Shown here one piece after another: positions 32,860 to 39,991 of a stretch of 64,000 nt of DNA (within the stretch, counting starts at the first letter, position 1; every line of letters begins with the position of its first letter). Source of the stretch: Flavobacteriales bacterium (lineage in GTDB: Bacteria > Bacteroidota > Bacteroidia > Flavobacteriales_F > PHOS-HE28). The stretch is taken from the NCBI GenBank assembly GCA_016721825.1, contig JADKHI010000006.1, positions 434,001 to 498,000 on the forward strand. Direction: 5' to 3'. A program made the position numbers and the translations under genes. The notes beneath the pieces were generated by a model that was given only the letters and a program-made list of their open reading frames with translations, had not been told where the DNA came from and did not search any database.

Positions 32860-33786
32860 TTAGTCCTTCACCTTCTCGAACACCATGCGGTAGTGTTCGA
32901 AGATCTCGCGTTCGAAGACCTGAAGGTTCGGCGCGATCTGGTAGCGGCGCACCCACTTGCGGAAGTCGCTGCTGAAGAGCTTCGGCAGCAGGGTGGCGTA
33001 CAGACCGTACTTCTCCAGGTTGAACTTGTTGAAGGCCTTGGTCCAACGGTCGATGGTCTCGATGTAGTCCAGGCGACCGCTATCCACGTGCACAAGCTTG
33101 AAATGCTCTTTCGCGGGTTCGATCATGCCCTCCTTTCCATAAGGAAGCCATGAGCCAGGGAACACGTCGCACACCAGGTCCATCAGCTCCTCACCGCTGT
33201 AGCTCTTGCGCGGCTTCCACACGTTGGTCTGCCCGAACTTGATGTCCTCGAACTTCACCATGTTGGGGCCGAACACCATGGTCTGGCAGTAGAAACGTCC
33301 GCCCACGGGCAGCAGGTCGCTCACTTGCTTGAAGTAGGTGCGGTAGATCTCGTCCTGTTTCCCCGCGCGGTACTCCTCGACGCTGCAGAGGTGCTCCGGG
33401 CTGCCCATGGCGCACACCGCGTCGAACTTCCCGAAGGTCTCCGGGGTGATCTTCTTGGAGTCCATGTGGTGCACGTTCAGTCCGTTGGCACGGCAGGCAT
33501 CGGCCTGTCCTTTCGCCAGCACCACGCCGGTGGTCTTCACGCCCTGCTTGTCCAGGTAGTCGATGAAGGCGCCCCAACCGCAACCGATGTCGAGCACCTT
33601 GCCGCCCGGCTTGATGTTGCAGTTGTCCATGATGAACTTGTGCTTCTTCTCCTGCGCCTGTTCCAGCGTAAGGGTGAAGTCGCCATCGAAACGTGCACCG
33701 CTGTATCCGCCCTTCTCGCCCAAGCTCAGGCGGAAGATCTTGTCCATGGTGGTGTAGTGCGCGTCGAGGTCCTGCTGATCGGCCAT
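32860..33786 (-). CDS. Cyclopropane-fatty-acyl-phospholipid synthase-like SAM methyltransferase
   Basis: A 308-residue class I SAM-dependent methyltransferase of the CFA/mycolic acid synthase group. SAM motif I is KVLDIGCGWGAF (residues 63-74), preceded by the family segment YSGARFDGDFTLTLEQAQEKKH that marks the lipid methyltransferase family. Later blocks: FDAVCAMGSPEHLC and LLPVGGRFYCQTMVFGP. It is shorter than E. coli Cfa (about 380 aa), lacking the extra N-terminal domain, so the substrate (unsaturated acyl phospholipid or another lipid) is uncertain. ATG 33786 gives the expected start; TACCTTGG about 48 nt upstream is a weak -7 candidate. Neighbours are unrelated. Confidence 0.9.
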   Translation of the reverse strand: MADQQDLDAHYTTMDKIFRLSLGEKGGYSGARFDGDFTLTLEQAQEKKHKFIMDNCNIKPGGKVLDIGCGWGAFIDYLDKQGVKTTGVVLAKGQADACRANGLNVHHMDSKKITPETFGKFDAVCAMGSPEHLCSVEEYRAGKQDEIYRTYFKQVSDLLPVGGRFYCQTMVFGPNMVKFEDIKFGQTNVWKPRKSYSGEELMDLVCDVFPGSWLPYGKEGMIEPAKEHFKLVHVDSGRLDYIETIDRWTKAFNKFNLEKYGLYATLLPKLFSSDFRKWVRRYQIAPNLQVFEREIFEHYRMVFEKVKD

Positions 33787-33911
33787 AGGCGTAAGGTTCG
33801 TTGGTGTGCCGTGGAACGATCGACGGCGGGCGGCCAAGGTAACGTTCAGGCCCGAGGATCCACGTCAATGCGAAGTGCCATCTTTAGGATCGATCCTTTT
33901 GCCGAAGCCAC

Positions 33912-35093
33912 ATGAACGCCAGCACCCGTACGCGCATCTACTCGCTGGACCTTCTGCGCGGCCTGGTGATGGTGATCATGGCCCTTGACCACACGCGCGA
34001 CTTCTTCCACTACGACGCCTTCCTGCACGATCCGCTGGACTGGGCCACCACCACGCCGATCCTCTACTTCACGCGGTGGGTCACGCACTTCTGCGCGCCC
34101 GTGTTCGTGTTCCTCTCGGGCGCCTCGATCTTTCTCCAGCACCTGCGCAAGTCCACTTCGGAGCTCAGCGCCTTCCTGCTGAAACGCGGGCTGTGGCTCC
34201 TGTTCGTCGAGTTCGTCATCATCACCTTCGCGTGGACCTTCAGCTGGAGGTATCCCGCGTTGATCATGGGCGTGATCGCTGCCATCGGCTTCGGCATGGT
34301 CGGCATGTCGGTGTTGATCCGCCTTCCCTTCAAGGCGATCCTGGCACTGGGCCTGGTCATCGTGCTGGGCCACAACATCCTCGATCACCTGCCCTCCACA
34401 CACCAGGGCTTCGCGTGGGACCTGTTGCGCAACGGCGACTTCGCCTCCTATCCGATCACCGCTTCACACCAGCTGCTGATCATATACCCCATCCTGCCCT
34501 GGCTCGGACTGATGATGCTCGGGTATTGCGCGGGGAAGCTGTACGCACCCGACGTCAACACTGAGCGGCGGAAACGAACGCTGCTCTTGGGCGGCGCAGG
34601 TCTGATCCTCTTCTTCGTCCTGCTTCGTTCGCTCAACATGTATGGCGACCCCGATCCATGGGCCGCACACCTCGGCCTCACCCGAACGCTCATGTCCTTC
34701 TTCGATGTGCAGAAGTATCCGCCTTCCCTGCTCTACATGTGCATCACCATCGGACCGGCGCTGCTTTTCCTCGCTGTGGCGGAACCGGTGAACAATGGGC
34801 TGACGCGAGCCATCAGCGTGTTCGGTCGCGTACCCTTCTTCTACTACGTGCTCCACTTCTACCTGCTGCACATCTTGCTCATGGTCTACTTCTTCGCGCA
34901 CGGGCACTCGCTGAGCGAGGAAACGCCCGGTGTGGAAGGCCTCCCCTTCCTCGGCCTCATCCCCGGCGAAGGGGTCTCCCTGACCGCGGTGTACGGCATC
35001 TGGATGGGTCTGGTGCTCGCGCTCCATCCCTTATGCCGCTGGTTCAACGCGTACAAGCAACGCCACGCGCACTGGTGGTTGAGCTACGTGTGA
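33912..35093 (+). CDS. DUF1624/heparan-alpha-glucosaminide acetyltransferase-like membrane protein
   Basis: A 393-residue polytopic membrane protein with about 10 hydrophobic segments. The N-terminus has the family signature RIYSLDLLRGLVMVIMALDH (residues 8-27), with the conserved Asp and His, then HDPLDWATTTPILYFTRWVT and APVFVFLSGASIFL. Such proteins (DUF1624, YeiB/HGSNAT-like) are thought to transfer acyl groups across or at the membrane, but bacterial substrates are unknown. It starts 125 nt from the divergent CFA-like gene; no clear -7 element precedes it. It is followed by a T9SS cargo gene with its own promoter-like site. Confident on family, not on reaction. Confidence 0.9.
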   Translation: MNASTRTRIYSLDLLRGLVMVIMALDHTRDFFHYDAFLHDPLDWATTTPILYFTRWVTHFCAPVFVFLSGASIFLQHLRKSTSELSAFLLKRGLWLLFVEFVIITFAWTFSWRYPALIMGVIAAIGFGMVGMSVLIRLPFKAILALGLVIVLGHNILDHLPSTHQGFAWDLLRNGDFASYPITASHQLLIIYPILPWLGLMMLGYCAGKLYAPDVNTERRKRTLLLGGAGLILFFVLLRSLNMYGDPDPWAAHLGLTRTLMSFFDVQKYPPSLLYMCITIGPALLFLAVAEPVNNGLTRAISVFGRVPFFYYVLHFYLLHILLMVYFFAHGHSLSEETPGVEGLPFLGLIPGEGVSLTAVYGIWMGLVLALHPLCRWFNAYKQRHAHWWLSYV

Positions 35094-35131
35094 TGGGTCC
35101 GCGTCCGCATTGAATTCGGCCCTCAAGGCCT

Positions 35132-35139
35132 TATCCTTG
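35132..35139 (+). promoter_or_regulatory. Possible -7 element (TATCCTTG) of the T9SS cargo gene
   Basis: TATCCTTG lies 20 nt before the ATG at 35160 and differs from TAnnTTTG at one fixed position. A GGCC/GGCC mini-hairpin immediately precedes it. Confidence 0.3.
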
Positions 35140-35159
35140 TATACACTCAACGAACTCCC

Positions 35160-36701
35160 ATGACAGCACGCTACACCCTGATCGCCATTCTCGGTTCCGT
35201 GACCACCGCATTGGCTGCACAGGTCGCGCCGGATACTGATTGGCAACGCTCACTCGGTGGCAGCGGGAACGATGGCGCGGCCGCAGTGCGTGAGACCACC
35301 GATGGTGGTTTCGTGTTCGGTGGCCATTCCGACTCCAACGATGGGGATGTGAGCGGGAACCATGGTGGCTTGGATGCGTGGGTCGGGCGAACGGATGCGA
35401 GCAACGCCCTCCTTTGGCAGCTGGCGCTGGGGGGAACGGCCGATGATGAGATCCGCGACTCCCAGCTCTGCGCTGACGGCGGGTCCATCCATGTGGGCTA
35501 CACCTTCTCGAACGATGGCGATGTCAGCGGCAACCATGGCAGCGCGGATGTGCTCGTCATACGTCTCGATAGCCTGGGCACCCTCATTTGGTCAATGCCC
35601 TTCGGCGGTACTGGCTACGATGAAGGCCGGGCCGTGGTGGCCACTGCTGATGGTGGTTTTGTGGTGGCCGGTTTCACCACTTCGGATGACGGTGACGTCT
35701 CGGGCCTGCAAGGCGGCATCGACTATTGGGTCTTCAAGCTCGATGACGCTGGAACCCTGCTGTGGCAGAGAACGCTCGGAGGGACCGGTGACGAGTTCGC
35801 ACGCTCCGTTCAACCCACGAGCAACGGCTTCATTCTGGCCGGGTATAGCAACTCGAATGATGGCGATGTGACCGGCAATAATGGCAACAACGATATGTGG
35901 GTGGTGCGCATCGATCCGGTGGGCTCCATCATTTGGCAGACCTGCTCGGGTGGAACCGTAGGTGACGGGGCGAACACGGTCGCCACCACGACCGATGGTG
36001 GCTTCATCGTTGCAGGTAGCGCCTATTCGGACGATGGCGATGTGGTCGGCAACCACGGTACGGGTGATGCCTGGGTGGTGAAGCTCGACTCCTTGGGCGC
36101 ACAGCTCTGGCAGATCGCATTGGGCGGAACCAACACCGAGGAAGTGCTCTCCGCCGTGGAGTCCACGGATGGTGGCATCCTGCTGGCCTGCACCACCGGA
36201 TCCAACGACGGCGATGTGACCGGCTTCCAGGGTGTGAACGATTTCTGGCTTGTGAAGCTGGACAGCGATGGCGGGCTGCTCTGGCAGAAGACCTACGGCG
36301 GCACCAGCAGCGAACAGGCCAACTGCTTGGAAGAGACCGCGGACGGTGGTATCATCCTCGCCGGTGGCAGCAACTCCAATGATGGCGACCTCACTGCCAA
36401 TGCCGGCTTGATCGATGTGTGGCTGGTGCGATTGGAAGGGCTTAGCACAGACGCTTCCGACGTATTGCCCGAGCGCCTTGCCGTAGCACCCAACCCGAGC
36501 AACGGCCCGGTGATGATCTCAGGCATGAACGCTCCGGGGACGCTCCTTCTTACGGACGCGCTCGGTCGCATCGTGCATAGCGAGCGCGTAACAAGCTCCA
36601 CCCACCGCATGGACCTGGAGTCCTTCCCGACGGGCGTCTACCAACTAACGCTGAGGTCGGCACAAGGGGTCGCTTCACAACGCTTGGTGTTGCAACATTG
36701 A
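35160..36701 (+). CDS. Secreted seven-repeat beta-propeller-like protein with type A T9SS sorting domain
   Basis: A 513-residue secreted protein: signal peptide (1-20, ending ALAA), seven repeats of about 58 residues (28-432) and a C-terminal T9SS type A sorting domain (~435-513; LAVAPNPSNGPVMI, GRIVHSERV, FPTGVYQLTL, final basic-poor QRLVLQH). Each repeat has LWQxxLGGTxxDE, DGGFIxAG and SNDGDVxGNHGxxDxW segments; the Asp/Asn-rich SNDGDV loop looks like a calcium- or turn-forming motif. Seven repeats fit a seven-bladed propeller. The type A domain would direct export by the T9SS and attachment or release at the surface. Ligand unknown; no enzyme motif seen. Confidence 0.92.
   Translation: MTARYTLIAILGSVTTALAAQVAPDTDWQRSLGGSGNDGAAAVRETTDGGFVFGGHSDSNDGDVSGNHGGLDAWVGRTDASNALLWQLALGGTADDEIRDSQLCADGGSIHVGYTFSNDGDVSGNHGSADVLVIRLDSLGTLIWSMPFGGTGYDEGRAVVATADGGFVVAGFTTSDDGDVSGLQGGIDYWVFKLDDAGTLLWQRTLGGTGDEFARSVQPTSNGFILAGYSNSNDGDVTGNNGNNDMWVVRIDPVGSIIWQTCSGGTVGDGANTVATTTDGGFIVAGSAYSDDGDVVGNHGTGDAWVVKLDSLGAQLWQIALGGTNTEEVLSAVESTDGGILLACTTGSNDGDVTGFQGVNDFWLVKLDSDGGLLWQKTYGGTSSEQANCLEETADGGIILAGGSNSNDGDLTANAGLIDVWLVRLEGLSTDASDVLPERLAVAPNPSNGPVMISGMNAPGTLLLTDALGRIVHSERVTSSTHRMDLESFPTGVYQLTLRSAQGVASQRLVLQH
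35241..36456 (+). repeat. Seven coding repeats of ~58 residues
   Basis: Landmarks WQ/WS...GGT, DGG and NDGDV recur seven times at near-constant spacing; repeat 4 is one residue shorter. They encode the probable seven-bladed propeller of the T9SS cargo. Confidence 0.9.
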
Positions 36702-36737
36702 GACATTGACTGAACATGCCGTTACATCACTGAAGAG

Positions 36738-37298
36738 ATGGTGACGATCCTCTTCTGGTCCGCCCTCGCGGTGGTGTGCGCGCTGGCCTGTGCCGGTCTG
36801 CTGATCGTCGCCATACGGCAGCGAAAGGTCGCCTTCGTGGTGGCGGCCGTGACAGTGTTCCTTGTCGGCGGTTACTGCGGCTTCCGGGCTGTTCACGAGA
36901 TCCTTCAACGCTCGCGTACCAAGCTTGCCCTGGCCTTGGAACCACGCAGCGGCCCGGAGATCTACGCGGCGCTCTTCGGTGGTTCCGTCGGGGACTGTGT
37001 GGTGATCACCGATCATCAGGACCAGGTGGTACCCAAGCTCGATACGGCGATCCGCCTGCGCATGCGCACCTGCCCCGCGGAACTGAAACGCATCCTTCAA
37101 CAGGGACCCTACATCCTGGAGCGGAGTGCGATCGCTGCTGTGCTAGTGGAAGCCGAACCACCGGACCGCTTTGCACCCGCACTACTAGGCGATACCATCT
37201 TGCGCTTTCAATGGACCATCACCGAAGGGAAGCAATGGCGAACGATCTACGCCAAGCCCGACAGCACCGAGGCGATCTGCGTTGATGTGTTGGATTGA
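36738..37298 (+). CDS. Hypothetical membrane protein with two N-terminal helices
   Basis: A 186-residue protein not recognised. Two transmembrane helices at about 3-26 (ILFWSALAVVCALACAGLLI) and 31-50 (VAFVVAAVTVFLVGGYCGF) are followed by a ~135-residue soluble domain containing GPEIYAALFGGSVGDCVVI, an RMRTCPAELKRIL segment and a QWTITEGKQWRTIY end. The start ATG lies 36 nt after the T9SS cargo stop. The membrane topology would place the C-terminal domain either side. Codon use matches neighbours, with strong third-position GC, supporting a real gene. Nothing in the sequence tells its function; the following gene (exported unknown) may be related by position only. Confidence 0.75.
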   Translation: MVTILFWSALAVVCALACAGLLIVAIRQRKVAFVVAAVTVFLVGGYCGFRAVHEILQRSRTKLALALEPRSGPEIYAALFGGSVGDCVVITDHQDQVVPKLDTAIRLRMRTCPAELKRILQQGPYILERSAIAAVLVEAEPPDRFAPALLGDTILRFQWTITEGKQWRTIYAKPDSTEAICVDVLD

Positions 37299-37351
37299 GG
37301 GGGCAAGCACTCAGTTCCACAAGGCTCAAGGAACATTCACTACTGCCGCTC

Positions 37352-37359
37352 TATCTTCC
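37352..37359 (+). promoter_or_regulatory. Possible -7 element (TATCTTCC)
   Basis: TATCTTCC lies 16 nt before ATG 37376. It fits the local TAnnTTYG pattern except at the last base. Confidence 0.3.
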
Positions 37360-37375
37360 CACATCCATTACCAGC

Positions 37376-38251
37376 ATGCGCATTACCCTGCTTCTCCTGG
37401 CCCTTGTGATTGCCTTGCGACTATGCGCACAGTCCGACGATGGCCTCGTGCTGCTGGCCCGCACCTACAAGGACAACATGTTCCGCAATGAGCCCACCAA
37501 GGAGATGGTGGCGCGACTGAAGAACGATGTCCCGGCGGAACTGGGCCGCACGCGCGACTTCATCGTACAGTCGATCACGCCAAAGAACGCCCTGCTCGAC
37601 GACGCGTGGATGAAGTTGCCTGAAGAGACGACCTTGCGGCAGATCCACACCGTACGCCAGCTGGACCTCGACATGCGCAAGGAGGACCGCACTGGTGACG
37701 CGAAGCTCCTGGACAGCCTGCGCAGCCACCCGGCGGAGCGATACGAGCTGGTGCGGAACTATTACGACATGCTCTTCGTGGCCGTGGGCAACAAGAACCA
37801 GCCCTTCAACATGAGCAAACTGGACCTGCGGCCTGATGCCTACGGGCTACAGGAAGACACCGAGCGCGGCATCGTGTTCCTGCAGTGCATGGACCTGTGC
37901 CGCAGCACCATCTGGGGCTACATGAACGTGGTGAAGCCGCCCAACACCAAGGAGGCCATGGCGCACATCAAGCGCTACCCGAAGGTGAACGGCGCCACCT
38001 ACTACCGGTTCGGCGACCTGAACTTCAAGGACTTCCAGTACACCTACGACGACAGCCTGCAGAGCTACAAGGGCGTGATGGTGGATCACTACCTCGAACT
38101 GTTGCTCTATCACCTGCTCGTACTCGACGGAGAAGGCGCGAAAGAGGATGCCGTGCGTGACCTGCTGCTCGGTTCCGCGATGCGCGATGAGACGTTGTGG
38201 AAGTACTCGAAGAGCAAGGAGGTGTTCGAGCAGATCTTCAAGAAGCAGTAG
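37376..38251 (+). CDS. Exported protein of unknown function
   Basis: A 291-residue protein with a signal peptide (MRITLLLLALVIALRLCAQ) and a helical, charged mature part: VARLKNDVPAELGRTRDFI, then a Tyr/Phe-rich central segment (YMNVVKPPN, YYRFGDLNFKDFQYTYDD) and a C-terminal EDAVRDLLLGSAMRDETLW helix. I do not recognise the family. ATG 37376 was chosen at the signal peptide; in-frame starts further upstream only extend into non-signal sequence. TATCTTCC, 24 nt before the ATG (37352-37359), resembles the -7 element of this lineage. It follows the two-TM hypothetical gene at a distance of 77 nt. Confidence 0.8.
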   Translation: MRITLLLLALVIALRLCAQSDDGLVLLARTYKDNMFRNEPTKEMVARLKNDVPAELGRTRDFIVQSITPKNALLDDAWMKLPEETTLRQIHTVRQLDLDMRKEDRTGDAKLLDSLRSHPAERYELVRNYYDMLFVAVGNKNQPFNMSKLDLRPDAYGLQEDTERGIVFLQCMDLCRSTIWGYMNVVKPPNTKEAMAHIKRYPKVNGATYYRFGDLNFKDFQYTYDDSLQSYKGVMVDHYLELLLYHLLVLDGEGAKEDAVRDLLLGSAMRDETLWKYSKSKEVFEQIFKKQ

Positions 38252-38336
38252 CGCCAGAGTCCAACAGGCGTCCCGCCTATTGAGGCGCAGATTCAAAGCC
38301 TCGGCGCGAACACATGGATCGCGACCATGCTGTCCG

Positions 38337-38672
38337 CTACGGCGAAACGGCACGAGCCTTCCGAGCACGATCGCTGCGGATACTCGCGTAAACGAGCGTC
38401 GCGATCAGGAACGCGATGACCGCTACGGGCGAGTAGAACCACACCTCAGTGAAGGGATCACGCTCTCGGGACCCGGGTTCGCGGTATCCCCCAATGTTCA
38501 TATAGATCCAGAGTGGGATGAAGAGGACCATGGCCACAAGCAGCACCACATTGAGCGCTATCAGCCAGTTGTTCCAACGAGGCCTTCTGAAACGCTGGCG
38601 GATCGTTGCGGCCAAGCAGACCACATAGCAAAGCAGTAGGCCGGGTATCAGGAGAATGAGAAGCCACACCAT
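38337..38672 (-). CDS. Small three-helix membrane protein of unknown function
   Basis: A 111-residue hydrophobic protein with three predicted helices: ~2-22 (VWLLILLIPGLLLCYVVCLA), ~36-58 (LIALNVVLLVAMVLFIPLWI) and ~78-97 (VWFYSPVAVIAFLIATLVYA), separated by Arg-rich loops (RQRFRRPRWNN; RSDRARKAR at the C-terminus). The positive-inside rule puts the loops in the cytoplasm. No family recognised. The antisense frame here is a less plausible Arg/Ser-rich shadow. It lies 42 nt from the odhB stop on the same strand and could be the last gene of that transcript, but no functional link is apparent. Confidence 0.65.
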   Translation of the reverse strand: MVWLLILLIPGLLLCYVVCLAATIRQRFRRPRWNNWLIALNVVLLVAMVLFIPLWIYMNIGGYREPGSRERDPFTEVWFYSPVAVIAFLIATLVYASIRSDRARKARAVSP

Positions 38673-38714
38673 CTCAATACGGCGAACATGTCTTACAAGA
38701 ACGCCTGTGGGACT

Positions 38715-39947
38715 CTACAACCCCAACAACACCTCTCCCGGCTCCTTGCCGCCGAAGACGAGCTTGGTGGGGTCCTCGATCATCTGCTTCACGGCCATCA
38801 GGAAGCTCACGCTCTCCTTGCCGTCGATGATGCGGTGATCGTAGCTGAGGGCCACGTACATGATGGGGCGGATCACCACCTGGCCGTTGACGGCGATGGG
38901 GCGGTCCACGATGTTGTGCATGCCGAGGATCGCGCTCTGCGGCGGGTTGAGGATGGGCGTGCTGAGCATGCTGCCGAACACACCGCCGTTGGTGATGGTG
39001 AAGGTGCCACCCGTCATCTCATCGATGGTGAGCTTGCCGTCGCGGGCCTTGATGGCGAGGGCCTTGATGCTTCCTTCGATCTCGGCGAGGCTCATGCGCT
39101 CCGCGTTACGGATGACCGGCACCATGAGTCCTTTGGGGCTGCTCACGGCGATGCCGATGTCCGCGTAGTCGTGCGTGATGATCTCGTCACCGTCGATCTG
39201 CCCGTTCACCGTGGGGAACTGACGCAACGCTTCGGTCACGGCCTTGGTGAAGAAGCTCATGAAGCCCAGGCCCACGCCCTTCTGCTCCTTGAACTTGTCC
39301 TTGTACTTGTCGCGCAGGGCCATCACGGCGCTCATGTCCACCTCGTTGAAGGTGGTGAGCATGGCGGTGTTGTTCTTCACGCTCACCAGGCGCTCGGCCA
39401 CCTTCTTGCGAAGGGTGGTCATCTTGGTGCGCTGGTTGTCGCGCGAGCCGCCCCAGCCGTTCATCAGCGGAGCGGTGACACCACCGGAGACGTAGGCCTC
39501 GACATCGCTCTTCATGATGCGGCCGTTGGGACCGCTGCCTTTCACCGTAGTAGCGGCGATGCCCTTGTCGGCCATGACGGCCTTGGCAACAGGAGTAGCG
39601 TGTGCAGCTGTAGCCGCGACCGGTGCGGGAGCAGGAGCGGCTGGGGCTGCCGCCTTCGCTTCAGCCTTGGGCGCGGGTGCCTCCTTCTTCGGTGCAGCAG
39701 CTCCCTTCACGCTGGTATCGAGCTTGGCGACCACATCACCAACATTCACCGTTGCATCGGCAGCGGCGAGGATCTGGATCTTGCCTTCCTCTTCAGCACT
39801 GAGTTCGAGTGTGGCCTTGTCGCTATCGATCTCGGCGATCACCTGGTCCTTGGCGACCACGTCACCGTCCTTCACCAGCCACTGGGCGATGCGGACCTCA
39901 CTGATGCTTTCTCCGGGGCTGGGGACCTTGATGTCTACGATGGCCAT
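38715..39947 (-). CDS. odhB: Dihydrolipoyllysine-residue succinyltransferase (2-oxoglutarate dehydrogenase E2)
   Basis: E2 of the 2-oxoglutarate dehydrogenase complex: transfers succinyl from E1-bound thiamine to CoA through its lipoyl arm in the TCA cycle. 410 residues: lipoyl domain (1-76) with lipoyl Lys44 in EIDSDKATLEL, an Ala/Pro/Lys-rich swinging linker (~80-118), a peripheral-subunit-binding domain (~120-155, KGSGPNGRIMKSDVEAY) and a catalytic domain (~180-410) with the HxxxD active site SYDHRIIDG (His371, Asp375). It lies 44 nt downstream of sucA and is surely co-transcribed. No E3 (lipoamide dehydrogenase) gene is in the window. Confidence 0.97.
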   Translation of the reverse strand: MAIVDIKVPSPGESISEVRIAQWLVKDGDVVAKDQVIAEIDSDKATLELSAEEEGKIQILAAADATVNVGDVVAKLDTSVKGAAAPKKEAPAPKAEAKAAAPAAPAPAPVAATAAHATPVAKAVMADKGIAATTVKGSGPNGRIMKSDVEAYVSGGVTAPLMNGWGGSRDNQRTKMTTLRKKVAERLVSVKNNTAMLTTFNEVDMSAVMALRDKYKDKFKEQKGVGLGFMSFFTKAVTEALRQFPTVNGQIDGDEIITHDYADIGIAVSSPKGLMVPVIRNAERMSLAEIEGSIKALAIKARDGKLTIDEMTGGTFTITNGGVFGSMLSTPILNPPQSAILGMHNIVDRPIAVNGQVVIRPIMYVALSYDHRIIDGKESVSFLMAVKQMIEDPTKLVFGGKEPGEVLLGL

Positions 39948-39991
39948 GCGTGCTGAAAGTGCGAAGTGGAAAGTGCGAGGTTCAAAGTTGC

